Below are positions 25,912-35,639 of a stretch of 64,000 nucleotides of DNA, in pieces (position 1 is the first letter of the stretch; the number at the start of each line of letters is the position of its first letter). Under the pieces are notes generated by a model, which saw only the letters and a list, made by a program, of their open reading frames with translations, did not search any database and had not been told where the DNA came from. The translations under genes were made by a program, and so were the position numbers. The stretch comes from Bacteroidota bacterium (GTDB lineage Bacteria; Bacteroidota; Bacteroidia; UBA4408): assembly GCA_016718805.1 (NCBI GenBank), contig JADKCP010000001.1, positions 248,001 through 312,000 on the forward strand, written 5' to 3'.

Positions 25912-27069
25912 TTACACAGCACAGAGTATTTTGGCAGCCTTTTCAAGTGTTTCGCTCGACTTAGCAAAACAAAAGCGCAACACTTTATTGTCTTGTGGTT
26001 TATGATAAAATACCGAAACAGGAATGGATGCCACACCATGCTCACGTGTTAAGCGCACTGCAAAATCGGTATCTTTTTCTTTTGTAATTCCGGTATATTT
26101 CAACAGTTGAAAATAAGAACCTGAAACCGGCAATGGCACAAAACGAGACGACTTGAGAAGGGATAAAAAATAATCGCGCTTTTGCTGATAAAATTTTCCT
26201 AATTGTAAGTAATCCTCTTTGTGCTGCAGGTATTCGGCATAAGCGTATTGAACGGCGGTATTGGCTGAAAATACGATGTATTGATGGGCTTTTCTAAATT
26301 CGCTCATCAGGTTTTTGGGTGCCAAACAATAGCCCATTTTCCATCCGGTAGTATGGTAGGTTTTACCAAAGGAAGAAACAATAATGCTTCGTTCGGCTAG
26401 CTTGGGATAACGTGCTACACTTTGATGCTCATAACCATCAAAAATAATGTGTTCATAAACCTCATCGCTTAAAATAATAATGTCTGTATTTTTAGTAAGC
26501 TTCTCCAGCTTTTGCATATCCGAAGCAGTAAGTATGTTGCCGGAAGGGTTGTTGGGAGTGCAAATAATCATCATTTTGGTTTTTTGCTTTATCAGCTTTT
26601 TTACTTCTTCCCAATCAATGCCATAACCCGGAAATTTTAGTTGAGCATATACTGCTTTTCCTCCGCTTAATTCAATGGCAGGAGTGTAGCAATCGTAAGC
26701 AGGTTCAAACACGATTACCTCATCGCCTTCTCTAACCAATGCCGAAATAGCTGTAAATATGGCTTGTGTGGCACCGGCAGTTACGGTAATTTCTGTTTCG
26801 GGGTCGTAGGAAATGGAATACAACTCGTTCGTTTTTTTTGCAATAGCCTCTCTTAGTGCCGGTACTCCTGCCATTGGAGCATATTGGTTGTGTCCGTTTT
26901 TCATGTGCTGATGCACTAATTTTACCAATTCGCCGGAGCAGCTAAAATCGGGAAATCCTTGCGAAAGGTTGATGGCATTACACTCTTGGGCCAATTTACT
27001 CATGGTAGTAAAAATGGAAGTTCCAACAGTTGGTAGTTTGGAGGTAATTAAATTGGGATAATGCGGCAT
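25912..27069 (-). CDS. Methionine/glutamine aminotransferase, PLP-dependent (YbdL-like)
   Basis: 385 residues of class I aminotransferase fold. PLP lysine K236 in SSFGKTYHTTGWKMGY; other sites are NLSQGFPDF, TPNNPSGN and SDEVYEHIIF. The combination of these motifs is that of the YbdL / kynurenine-glutamine transaminase K group, which uses methionine, aromatic amino acids and glutamine. The omega-amidase gene follows 23 bases downstream, and an outer-membrane protein gene precedes it by 33 bases, so the three may be one transcript. The assignment to methionine is likely but substrate choice cannot be proved from sequence. Confidence 0.92.
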   Translation of the reverse strand: MPHYPNLITSKLPTVGTSIFTTMSKLAQECNAINLSQGFPDFSCSGELVKLVHQHMKNGHNQYAPMAGVPALREAIAKKTNELYSISYDPETEITVTAGATQAIFTAISALVREGDEVIVFEPAYDCYTPAIELSGGKAVYAQLKFPGYGIDWEEVKKLIKQKTKMMIICTPNNPSGNILTASDMQKLEKLTKNTDIIILSDEVYEHIIFDGYEHQSVARYPKLAERSIIVSSFGKTYHTTGWKMGYCLAPKNLMSEFRKAHQYIVFSANTAVQYAYAEYLQHKEDYLQLGKFYQQKRDYFLSLLKSSRFVPLPVSGSYFQLLKYTGITKEKDTDFAVRLTREHGVASIPVSVFYHKPQDNKVLRFCFAKSSETLEKAAKILCAV

Positions 27070-27102
27070 AGTGTGGCGATTATATCTTTTAAGGTAGTTG
27101 TT

Positions 27103-27795
27103 TTATTCGGCGCTTTTTTTCAAAAATTTCTTTTTTACGTTTGATAGTGGATAGTTAGGGAACACTTTATTATAAAGCACACCCCAATATATCAATAATT
27201 TTAATGAGTAAGTAGGAAATGTTAATCGTTCTTCAATGTTTTTGTTTTTGTGCAAAGCAAATCGAAAGCCTACATCCAAGCCTCCACCAAGCCAATCGAA
27301 CACCTTGTATTGACCCGATAGTGTGGGCTCGTATAGTAATAACAGGTATTTACGACTACGTAGTTTCTCAATATCTTTAAAGCTATACTTATACCAAATA
27401 GCACCAATGCCAAACTGCACAGGAACCGTAAACTCCCATTTTTTGGTAGTGTAAAATACATACTCTATATAGGAACAAAAATAGTGTACTCTAAGATTGC
27501 GATGTACTACATCTACACCGCGTGGAGCATCAAAGCGAAGATCGGTGATGAAACTGGTTTTTAAAAAATTATAGCCAAAACCAAGACGTAATTTTTTGCC
27601 AAAGTCGGCGCCAATTTTTACACCAAAAACCGGTTCCTTGTAGTTTGATATAAACGAATTGCGCGAGTCGAGCTTAAAGTGCAAAGAGGGTTTCATCTTC
27701 AGGTTGGCACGCAACGAATCGTAAAGCTGTGCTTTGCCAATCAGTGGGAAACAACAAGTAACGAATAAAAAAAGCGCAACGAAGCGATTCAACAA
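27103..27795 (-). CDS. Outer-membrane beta-barrel-like protein, hypothetical
   Basis: 230 residues; the frame opens with TTG codons at 27795 and 27792 and no ATG. A signal peptide (about 1-23, ending IGKAQ) is followed by alternating strands with aromatic ends (LRLGFGYNFLKTSF, FCSYIEYVFYTTKKWEFTVP, GIGAIWYKYSF), typical of a small 8- to 10-stranded outer-membrane barrel. No family is recognised. It is 33 bases upstream of the aminotransferase and could share its promoter. Confidence 0.7.
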   Translation of the reverse strand: MLNRFVALFLFVTCCFPLIGKAQLYDSLRANLKMKPSLHFKLDSRNSFISNYKEPVFGVKIGADFGKKLRLGFGYNFLKTSFITDLRFDAPRGVDVVHRNLRVHYFCSYIEYVFYTTKKWEFTVPVQFGIGAIWYKYSFKDIEKLRSRKYLLLLYEPTLSGQYKVFDWLGGGLDVGFRFALHKNKNIEERLTFPTYSLKLLIYWGVLYNKVFPNYPLSNVKKKFLKKSAE

Positions 27796-28328
27796 GACCG
27801 ATTTATTTTAGAATTGAGGCACGAAGATAAATCATGCTTTTTGTTTATTGATTTGTGCCTGTAAATAATTATAAACTTTTTTAGCTTTTAAAAAACGGCA
27901 CTTTCAAAACAACAAATCAATTAAAAAAATTCTGTCGAAAATAAATCTATTTTCATCTAAAGGCAGGTACACAAATTTTTTTTATTTCACCAAATTTTTT
28001 GTGGAATGATTGCATTAAAATTTTCGCAATTTTTGAACACTCACCTGTTAGCCAATTTGTGATAAGTAGTTTGAATGTTGAATATCAGCAAATTAACTAT
28101 CGTGTGAATAACTTAGCGGCTTTGTTAATTCATTCACCTTGCAGGCTGATTTTTTTTTGCAAAAATTTGTGAAGCGAAAAAATCAAGCTTTAACCCATAC
28201 GTTTTTAACCTAAATTTTTTGAAATCATCACACTAGGTTAATACTTCAATAAAAGAAGAAACGAAAAAAGGAAACAACTTGATTTTGCCCCGCAAAAAAA
28301 TCACTCAAATTAGTTAAGTAAAAATTGA
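27796..28328. other. Intergenic regulatory region before nrdB
   Basis: 533 AT-rich bases between divergent genes, without a credible gene. TGTGAATAA at 28103-28111 (TTATTCACA on the other strand) matches a DnaA box, and E. coli nrdAB is known to be DnaA-controlled; one site alone is weak evidence. I find no NrdR box (ACACTATATATAGTGT type) and no clear TAnnTTTG. Confidence 0.4.
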
Positions 28329-29291
28329 ATGGAGCCAATTTTAAAGGAAAATAAAGATCGTTTTGTGCTTTTCCCGATTAAGCACAGAGATATATGGGAA
28401 ATGTATAAAAAAGCGGAAGCCAGTTTTTGGACTGCCGAAGAAATTGACTTATCACCTGATGGGCAAGACTGGGAAAATAAATTAACTCCGGATGAAAAGC
28501 ATTTTATAAAACATGTACTTGCATTTTTTGCTGCCAGCGACGGTATTGTAAACGAAAACCTGGCGGTTAATTTTATGAATGAGGTACAATATCCTGAAGC
28601 CCGTTGTTTTTACGGCTTTCAGATAATGATGGAAAACATTCACAGCGAAACATATTCGTTATTAATTGATACGTATATTAAAGACGCTAAAGAAAAAGAC
28701 GGATTATTTCACGCCATTGAAACCTTAGATTGCGTGAAGAAAAAAGCTGAATGGGCATTGAAATGGATCGGCAGCGGAAGTTTTGCTGAACGTTTAATTG
28801 CTTTTGCAGCAGTTGAAGGTATTTTCTTTTCAGGAAGTTTTTGCTCCATCTTCTGGCTCAAAAAGCGTGGCTTAATGCCGGGCTTGAGCTTCTCAAACGA
28901 ACTCATCTCCCGCGATGAAGGTTTACACTGCGATTTTGCCTGCTTGTTGTACGAACAATTACAAAACAAACTGGCTCCATCCCGCGTAAGCGAAATCATT
29001 AAAAATGCGGTTGAAATTGAAAAAGAGTTCGTAACCGACGCATTGCCTGTGCGCCTTATCGGTATGAATGCAGATTTAATGTGTCAGTACATTGAGTTTG
29101 TTGCCGACCGATTGTTGGTTGCCCTAGGTTGCCCTAAAGTTTATAATGCTGCCAATCCATTTGATTTTATGGAGTTGATTTCGCTGCAAGGCAAAACCAA
29201 TTTCTTTGAAAAACGAGTGGCCGAGTACCAAAAAAGCGGTGTTATGGGCAAAAAAGAAGACAACGTTTTTACACTCGACGAAGATTTTTAG
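28329..29291 (+). CDS. nrdB: Class Ia ribonucleoside-diphosphate reductase, beta subunit
   Basis: 320 residues. The iron ligands and radical Tyr of the eukaryote-like R2 branch are present: D71 in FFAASDGIVNEN, E102 and H105 in MENIHSETYS, with radical Y109 four residues after H105, and later ligands in GIFFSGSFCSIFWLKKRGLM and ISRDEGLHCDFACLL. The C-terminal peptide NVFTLDEDF matches the tail that docks on R1. It supplies the tyrosyl radical for dNTP synthesis. nrdA follows 136 bases downstream on the same strand. Confidence 0.97.
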   Translation: MEPILKENKDRFVLFPIKHRDIWEMYKKAEASFWTAEEIDLSPDGQDWENKLTPDEKHFIKHVLAFFAASDGIVNENLAVNFMNEVQYPEARCFYGFQIMMENIHSETYSLLIDTYIKDAKEKDGLFHAIETLDCVKKKAEWALKWIGSGSFAERLIAFAAVEGIFFSGSFCSIFWLKKRGLMPGLSFSNELISRDEGLHCDFACLLYEQLQNKLAPSRVSEIIKNAVEIEKEFVTDALPVRLIGMNADLMCQYIEFVADRLLVALGCPKVYNAANPFDFMELISLQGKTNFFEKRVAEYQKSGVMGKKEDNVFTLDEDF

Positions 29292-29427
29292 AACCTTCTG
29301 TAATACCTGATTTTACAGGTAGTATGGAATATCGGGCAGTTTCATTTAACGGTAACTGCAAGGACGCTTTCGCTAAAAAAAGAAATAATCAAAAAAATTA
29401 ATATATAAACTACTCTATCCTCCAAAG

Positions 29428-31809
29428 ATGTACGTAATAAAAAGAGATGGCAACAAAGAATCTGTAAAGTTTGATAAAATTACAGCTCGTATTCAAAAGC
29501 TTTGCTATGGACTCGATTCCACCCATGTGAATCCTGTTCCTGTAGCTATGAAAGTGATTGAAGGAATTTATGAAGGAGTTACTACACATGAACTCGATAA
29601 TTTGGCAGCCGAAATTGCTGCTTCGTTAACCACCACGCATCCTGATTATGCCCTGCTTGCGTCGCGCATTGCTGTGAGCAACTTGCACAAAAGCACCAAC
29701 AAATCGTTTTCTAAAACGATGGCTGCATTGTATAATTATGTGGATAGCAAAACCGGTAAAAAGGCGCCACTACTTGCAGATGATGTGCATGAAATAATTC
29801 AAAAAAATGCGCAATTACTCGACTCAACAATCATTTACGACCGAGATTTTGGATACGACTATTTTGGATTTAAAACCTTGGAGCGCTCGTATTTAATGAA
29901 GCTCGACGGAAAAGTTGCTGAACGTCCTCAACACATGCTGATGCGTGTATCGGTTGGAATTCATAAGGAAGATATTGATGCAGCAATTGAAACGTATCAC
30001 TTAATGAGCGAGCGCTGGTTTACACATGCTACACCAACATTGTTTAACGCCGGAACACCCAAGCCTCAAATGTCGTCGTGCTTTTTGCTTACCATGAAAG
30101 ACGATAGCATCGAAGGTATTTACGATACTTTAAAACAAACCGCAAAAATTTCGCAATCGGCCGGAGGAATTGGTTTGGCTATTCACAACATTCGCGCAAC
30201 CGGCTCCTACATTCGCGGAACCAATGGTACCTCAAACGGAATTATTCCTATGTTACGTGTATTCAACGATACCGCACGATATGTAGATCAAGGAGGAGGA
30301 AAACGCAAAGGTAGTTTTGCCATTTATTTAGAGCCTTGGCATGCCGATATTTTTGAATTCCTTGATTTACGTAAGAATCACGGAAAGGAAGAAATTCGTG
30401 CCCGCGATTTATTTACCGCCATGTGGACTCCCGATTTGTTTATGAAACGTGTGGAAGAAAACGGCGAATGGAGTTTGTTTTGCCCAAATGAAGCACCCGG
30501 TTTATCAGAATGCTACGGTGCTGAGTTTGATAAATTATATACCAAATACGAAAAGGAAGGACGCGCCCGTAAAACAATAAAGGCACAGGACTTATGGTTT
30601 GCCATACTCGATTCTCAAATTGAAACCGGTAATCCTTACATGTTGTATAAAGATGCTTGCAACGAAAAATCGAATCAAAAAAATCTAGGTACCATAAAAT
30701 CATCTAACCTGTGTACCGAAATTTTAGAGTATACTTCGAGCGATGAGGTAGCTGTTTGTAACTTAGCATCCATAGCACTTCCACGCTTTGTTGACGGAGG
30801 AAAATTTGACCATCAAAAATTGTTTGATGTTACTTATGTAATCACAAAAAACTTAAATAAAGTAATCGATCGAAATTATTATCCTGTACCTGAAGCGCGC
30901 AACAGCAACATGAAGCACCGTCCAATTGGTATTGGTGTTCAGGGCTTGGCCGATGCATTTATTTTATTGCGTTTGGCATTTGATTCACCTGAAGCAGCTA
31001 AACTCAACAGCGAAATATTTGAAACCATTTACTATGCTTCAATGACCGCTTCTAAAGATTTAGCAAAGTTGGATGGACCTTACGAAAGCTATCCCGGCTC
31101 ACCGGTATCGAAGGGAATATTTCAGTACGACATGTGGAATGTAACTCCTAGTCCACGTTGGGAATGGGATATTTTAAAGGAAGAAGTACAGAAATACGGA
31201 GTGCGCAATTCCTTATTATTAGCACCAATGCCAACAGCAAGTACCTCGCAAATATTAGGAAACAACGAGTGTTTTGAGCCGTACACGTCGAACATTTATT
31301 CGCGAAGAGTACTTAGCGGAGAGTTTGCCATAGTAAACAAGCACCTTTTAAAAGACTTGGTAAAACTGGGACTTTGGAACGATAAATTAAAAAATAGCAT
31401 TATAGCAGCAAACGGTTCAATACAAGATATCAACGAAATACCTGATAACATTAAGGAGTTGTATAAAACTGTTTGGGAAATAAAGCAAAAGGCAATTATC
31501 GATATGGCGGCCGATAGAGGAGCTTACATTTGCCAATCGCAATCGTTGAATTTATTCATACAAAATGCCAATTTCGCTAAGCTTACCAGCATGCATTTTT
31601 ACACCTGGAAAAAGGGCTTAAAAACCGGTATGTACTACTTACGTACAAAGGCCGCAGCCGATGCTATTAAATTTACAGTTGAAAAGCAGGCAGAAGAGCA
31701 ATTTGCACCGGTTATGAGCAACGATTCAAAAGTTAGCGAAGAAGAACGCATGGCCGAAATTAGCTGCTCACTCGACAATCCGGAAGGATGTGAGGCTTGT
31801 GGGTCATAG
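29428..31809 (+). CDS. nrdA: Class Ia ribonucleoside-diphosphate reductase, alpha subunit
   Basis: 793 residues. An N-terminal ATP-cone (about 1-90; MYVIKRDGNKESVKFDKIT) gives overall activity control by ATP/dATP. The barrel has SQSAGGIGLAIHNIRATGSY, the catalytic cysteines in MSSCFLLT and NLCTEILEY, and APMPTASTSQILGNNECFEP. The C-terminal redox pair is C788 and C791 (CEAC). It reduces ribonucleoside diphosphates. A strong terminator follows 20 bases downstream. Confidence 0.97.
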   Translation: MYVIKRDGNKESVKFDKITARIQKLCYGLDSTHVNPVPVAMKVIEGIYEGVTTHELDNLAAEIAASLTTTHPDYALLASRIAVSNLHKSTNKSFSKTMAALYNYVDSKTGKKAPLLADDVHEIIQKNAQLLDSTIIYDRDFGYDYFGFKTLERSYLMKLDGKVAERPQHMLMRVSVGIHKEDIDAAIETYHLMSERWFTHATPTLFNAGTPKPQMSSCFLLTMKDDSIEGIYDTLKQTAKISQSAGGIGLAIHNIRATGSYIRGTNGTSNGIIPMLRVFNDTARYVDQGGGKRKGSFAIYLEPWHADIFEFLDLRKNHGKEEIRARDLFTAMWTPDLFMKRVEENGEWSLFCPNEAPGLSECYGAEFDKLYTKYEKEGRARKTIKAQDLWFAILDSQIETGNPYMLYKDACNEKSNQKNLGTIKSSNLCTEILEYTSSDEVAVCNLASIALPRFVDGGKFDHQKLFDVTYVITKNLNKVIDRNYYPVPEARNSNMKHRPIGIGVQGLADAFILLRLAFDSPEAAKLNSEIFETIYYASMTASKDLAKLDGPYESYPGSPVSKGIFQYDMWNVTPSPRWEWDILKEEVQKYGVRNSLLLAPMPTASTSQILGNNECFEPYTSNIYSRRVLSGEFAIVNKHLLKDLVKLGLWNDKLKNSIIAANGSIQDINEIPDNIKELYKTVWEIKQKAIIDMAADRGAYICQSQSLNLFIQNANFAKLTSMHFYTWKKGLKTGMYYLRTKAAADAIKFTVEKQAEEQFAPVMSNDSKVSEEERMAEISCSLDNPEGCEACGS

Positions 31810-31828
31810 GGTTTACTTGTATTAAATA

Positions 31829-31866
31829 AAATCCCTGATGTGCATTTAACATCAGGGATTTTTTGT
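31829..31866 (+). terminator. Intrinsic terminator after nrdA
   Basis: AATCCCTGATG pairs with CATCAGGGATT around a nine-base loop, followed by a T run. It lies 20 bases after the nrdA stop and closes the nrdBA operon. Confidence 0.9.
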
Positions 31867-32067
31867 TACTGAAATTGTTGAAAAATATTAATAACAATTA
31901 AAGGTCACAAAGCAACCCTACAACCGGTAATTTTTTGATCCCCATTCGAATTAGCGAAATATTTGCGTACATTCGTTACTAGTATTCTCTAAAAATAGTG
32001 CTATTAAAAAACTACTGACTTTTAATCTGCTCTACTTTTTTGTAAATAGAACAGGTAGTAATCTTTA

Positions 32068-32077
32068 CCCCCCCCCC
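32068..32077 (+). repeat. Homopolymeric C10 tract upstream of a surface protein gene
   Basis: Ten C in a row in otherwise AT-rich DNA, in the 335-base gap between nrdA and the next gene and about 70 bases before that gene's start. Such tracts mutate in length by slippage and can switch promoter spacing. No in-frame extension of the gene reaches it (stop TAA at 32085-32087), so any effect would be on transcription. The rest of the gap has only the nrdA terminator. Confidence 0.8.
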
Positions 32078-32144
32078 TACGGGAATAAGGGTTTTAGGAT
32101 CAAATAACAATTCTAAATTACCTAGTAATTGGATTTCGTTTTTT

Positions 32145-34169
32145 TTGATTATATCATTTTTTTACCCAACAGTTTTATCATTTTCACAGAACCCTCTAGC
32201 ATCCCCACCACCAACTAATATAGCCGCTAGCACAGGAATTTCTCCACCAATTAACAATTTTAGAGGAATGTATGTTAGCAAAGCTGATATTTTGATAAAG
32301 GAAATTAAAAGCAACAATAACATATATGATAATGTGGGAAACAACACTCCGAAAACCAAAGAAATGTTTCGCTATGCAGTTGATAATTACTTTACATACA
32401 TTGCTATTTATTCATTAGCTAGGGCGAATCCCTCAACCTCGTCAGATGATAGCCCATTGATTGGAAATTCATCATACGCAGCTGCTATTAGAAATTTTTT
32501 ATTAGCAGCTCATCAAAAGGGAATTAAGGTTGGTTTTGTTGTTGTTAGCGCTCAAGCCATCGATGGTAATAACGTACCAAATGGCAGTACATCAGGTTAC
32601 ATGAACTACAGAACCTCCGATTTTTACTATGATTTTTCAGCTGATTTATTACCGGGAAACTGTACTTATAATGCCGCTAAAATAGCTACTAATAATGGCT
32701 CACCTGCTTTTGAAGCAAAGGGAGATTTACCCACGAATCTTGTTGTTAATCCCGATTCGCTAGATTATTTTAATGTGAATCGATCAGAAATGATAAAACA
32801 AGCTTTAAGGTTATTGCAATACAGTTATGAAACAAAAGCGTTTTTAGCCTCAATGCCAGTCGATGAAGGTGATGAAGAACCAATTGATGAAGGTGAAGGA
32901 AGAATGGTTTACGAGTATGGAATAAGCAAGCCGGTTGCTAACAAAGTACCCCCACTTAAAGATTATTTATTTGATTTCATAAGTTTGGAATACGAATATT
33001 GGAATCATGCCGAATATGATAGATTCGCCTATATTCCCAATTGTACAAATTGTGAACAACCTAACATTATTTCAAGGAGAAGAGTTGCTTGGAACACCTT
33101 TGTTGATGTAAGTGATGCAATTTTTTTCGTATATAAAAAAATGTGTTCTCAAATAAATACAGAACTAGAATTTGTTTTAATAGCTCCCACAATTACTGAC
33201 CCGAATATTCCAACTTATAATCCTGCAGAAGGTTTCTTTGACCCAAATTGGGGAGAAATTCCACCTTCGGAAGCACAAGTTGCTTTTGTCACTAAAAACT
33301 ATAATCGGGTTTTACTTACAAGTTATAAAAATGGCACAGCTAGCAGTGTAAGTAATAGTATAAGCAGAACCGCGGATGCTCAAACTATATTTGCACAAAA
33401 TCAAGGTACTGTTGGCAGTAACAGAAACTTAATTGTTCCCCTATTTTCAGCAGAAGATGCGCTTGAAATAAGACATGACTTTGGCGACCAGTCACCTTAT
33501 ATAGAAACCAATGTAACATCAAATTGTTCAGCTCCTCCTTGTACAACTTTTACCAACCAAGGATTTTATGGCAAACTATTAAAAAAAACACCTCCAGATG
33601 CTTCATTGAACTATAGCCATCCACTACTTACAAACCCTTCGAACGGCTTAGGAGGATGGGGAGATAACCCTTATTTAGGTAATTCCTTGGCTTATTTTGA
33701 ACATGAATTTTTGGCTCAAACGCTTGAAGGTACACCAACCAATAATGGGGGTAATGGGTGCAATTGTGACCCTTATAATTTAATACTTAGTCCTTGTTTT
33801 TTTAATAATTCGTATAATGAAATTGCAGGTTATATGTGGTTTAAGTATGAGTTTTTAAATAACCCTTTTCGCACTCCAACTGAATATCATCGTTTATTAA
33901 ATACGAATAGTGAAATTACACCCTTAGGATCGGCTACTGTTTCTTATAAAAACATCGTTTCTGAATTATGTATTACATTTGAAGAAACAGCAATAAACCA
34001 TCCTTCACAATTGAAACTTTTTGATGTAAGCGGTAAGATGGTTCTAACAAAAAATCTGGTTGAAGCTGAAACAACAATTTCCTTAGCGAGTTTAGTTTCT
34101 GGTTTGTATGTATACTCAATTACTTCAAATACCGAACAAAAAACAGGTAAAATTAGTATTGTAAAATAA
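32145..34169 (+). CDS. Secreted T9SS type A protein, possible TIM-barrel glycosidase-like domain
   Basis: 674 residues from TTG 32145; the signal peptide FFYPTVLSFSQ has no basic n-region, so the start may lie a little upstream at another rare codon (open from 32088). The core shows spaced beta strands of alpha/beta-barrel kind: YFTYIAIYSLA, GIKVGFVVVSAQ, FDFISLEYEYWN, LEFVLIAPT, NLIVPLFSAEDA and EIAGYMWFKYEFL. Acidic residues at strand ends (SLEYEYW, SAEDALE) could be catalytic, but no CAZy family is recognised. The C-terminal 80 residues are a type A sorting domain (QLKLFDVSGKMVLTKN, SLVSGLYVYSIT). Export is secure; enzymatic activity is speculation. Confidence 0.75.
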   Translation: MIISFFYPTVLSFSQNPLASPPPTNIAASTGISPPINNFRGMYVSKADILIKEIKSNNNIYDNVGNNTPKTKEMFRYAVDNYFTYIAIYSLARANPSTSSDDSPLIGNSSYAAAIRNFLLAAHQKGIKVGFVVVSAQAIDGNNVPNGSTSGYMNYRTSDFYYDFSADLLPGNCTYNAAKIATNNGSPAFEAKGDLPTNLVVNPDSLDYFNVNRSEMIKQALRLLQYSYETKAFLASMPVDEGDEEPIDEGEGRMVYEYGISKPVANKVPPLKDYLFDFISLEYEYWNHAEYDRFAYIPNCTNCEQPNIISRRRVAWNTFVDVSDAIFFVYKKMCSQINTELEFVLIAPTITDPNIPTYNPAEGFFDPNWGEIPPSEAQVAFVTKNYNRVLLTSYKNGTASSVSNSISRTADAQTIFAQNQGTVGSNRNLIVPLFSAEDALEIRHDFGDQSPYIETNVTSNCSAPPCTTFTNQGFYGKLLKKTPPDASLNYSHPLLTNPSNGLGGWGDNPYLGNSLAYFEHEFLAQTLEGTPTNNGGNGCNCDPYNLILSPCFFNNSYNEIAGYMWFKYEFLNNPFRTPTEYHRLLNTNSEITPLGSATVSYKNIVSELCITFEETAINHPSQLKLFDVSGKMVLTKNLVEAETTISLASLVSGLYVYSITSNTEQKTGKISIVK

Positions 34170-34190
34170 AACGTAAATAGCTTCGAGTCG

Positions 34191-35639
34191 ATGAAAGCAA
34201 CTCCCTTGTTCATTTTATTTTTCCTAATTGGCATTAATTTGTTTGCTCAACAAATTGGATTTGAAAAATCGTATCAATTTTTAACCAATGAAGAGGCTGC
34301 TAAAAGTTGTATTGAAGATGAGGATGGTGGATTTGTAATTGGGATTGGGCCTAGAGGAGGAAGCGCATCCTACCTCAGGGATTATGGATTAATTAAGTTG
34401 AATGAATGGGGCGATACAGTTTGGCATACTACTTTTTATTTAAATTACTATACAACTTTGCAACTCGTAAAAAAAACCCCCGATAAAGGCTTTATAACTA
34501 TAGGAGTAGCCGATGATACGGTAGTTAATCCTCATAACATGCTTTTCATTGGTAAATTTGATTCAGTGGGAAACCTCAATTGGCTGAGATTTTACTCCAA
34601 TCCGCAACAATATTTTGTTGAGGAAGCAATGTCAGCAGAATTTGTACATGGCGATAGCCTTTACATTTGTGGTGGTGCCAGTCAATTTATTTTACTAGAT
34701 AGTGCTTATAATATAATCAAAAAGAACTTTATTTCTTTTTATCAACCATCTGGTGGTTCTTTGTGTAAAGAAAAGAGCCTTAACTTTCAAGGTAATTATT
34801 ATTATTATCGCTACTACAAACCTGTTTGGTCTGGACCATATACTTTGCGAATTTTAGCGATTGATATGAAAGGAGATTCTGTATTTTCAAAACAAATTCC
34901 AAATGATACTCTTGGCTTTGGAAGGATTATAAAAATTACAAATTCTTACTTTTTAGCAATTGGTTATAAATTAATTGGATCACCACCAGCATCCTATTTT
35001 ATTTCAAAAATAGATACCTCCGGGTTAAAGCTTTGGTCAAAACCTATTTCTTTACCCTTAGGAAATAGTAATTATTATAATTTTACGAGTTATGCAACAT
35101 TGCTGAATGGAAATAATGTAGTTAGTTTTTTTCCTACTGGAAATGCTCCAATAAAACAAAGCTATATTTACTGTTTTAATGATAATGGCGATTCCCTGTG
35201 GGCACAATCGTATAAAAATGACTCCTTATCCGAAACTATTTTACTTGATATTATTGCAACCTCAGATAGTGGATTACTTGCCTGTGGGCAAATAAAAGAG
35301 CAGGGAGGCGCGATTAAGAATTACATCGTAAAAACGAATTCAAAAGGTTTAATACTTAATGCTTCAGCTGAATTAACAAAAAAAAATGAAACCTACTTGC
35401 ATGTGTATCCTAACCCTGCCACAAACTACACCCGTTTTCATTACGTAGGTTTTGAAAAAAAATTACTACTCTCAATATACAATTTACAAGGGCAACTTAT
35501 TTACTCTACACCAATAAATGAAAATGAAGCACGCATTTTTATTTCAACTGAGAAACTTAAACCAGGTCTTTACCTTTGCAACCTTAGTGCAAATGGAAGT
35601 ATGTTACTCGAAAAAAAGTTGGTAATTTTAGAAGAATAA
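34191..35639 (+). CDS. Secreted T9SS type A protein, beta-propeller-like repeats
   Basis: 482 residues, signal peptide to about residue 20 (INLFAQ). Repeats of the pattern DGGFVIGIG, GLIKLNEWGDTVWHTTF, DKGFITIGV, IGKFDSVGNLNWLRFY and SGLLACGQIKEQGG suggest a delta-60 or Kelch-like propeller (about 25-400). A type A sorting domain follows (VYPNPATNYTRFHY, SIYNLQGQLIYS, GLYLCNLSANGS, ending KLVILEE). ATG 34191 lies 21 bases after the preceding gene's stop, so the two are probably co-transcribed. Function unknown; such proteins are common extracellular products in this phylum. Confidence 0.8.
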   Translation: MKATPLFILFFLIGINLFAQQIGFEKSYQFLTNEEAAKSCIEDEDGGFVIGIGPRGGSASYLRDYGLIKLNEWGDTVWHTTFYLNYYTTLQLVKKTPDKGFITIGVADDTVVNPHNMLFIGKFDSVGNLNWLRFYSNPQQYFVEEAMSAEFVHGDSLYICGGASQFILLDSAYNIIKKNFISFYQPSGGSLCKEKSLNFQGNYYYYRYYKPVWSGPYTLRILAIDMKGDSVFSKQIPNDTLGFGRIIKITNSYFLAIGYKLIGSPPASYFISKIDTSGLKLWSKPISLPLGNSNYYNFTSYATLLNGNNVVSFFPTGNAPIKQSYIYCFNDNGDSLWAQSYKNDSLSETILLDIIATSDSGLLACGQIKEQGGAIKNYIVKTNSKGLILNASAELTKKNETYLHVYPNPATNYTRFHYVGFEKKLLLSIYNLQGQLIYSTPINENEARIFISTEKLKPGLYLCNLSANGSMLLEKKLVILEE

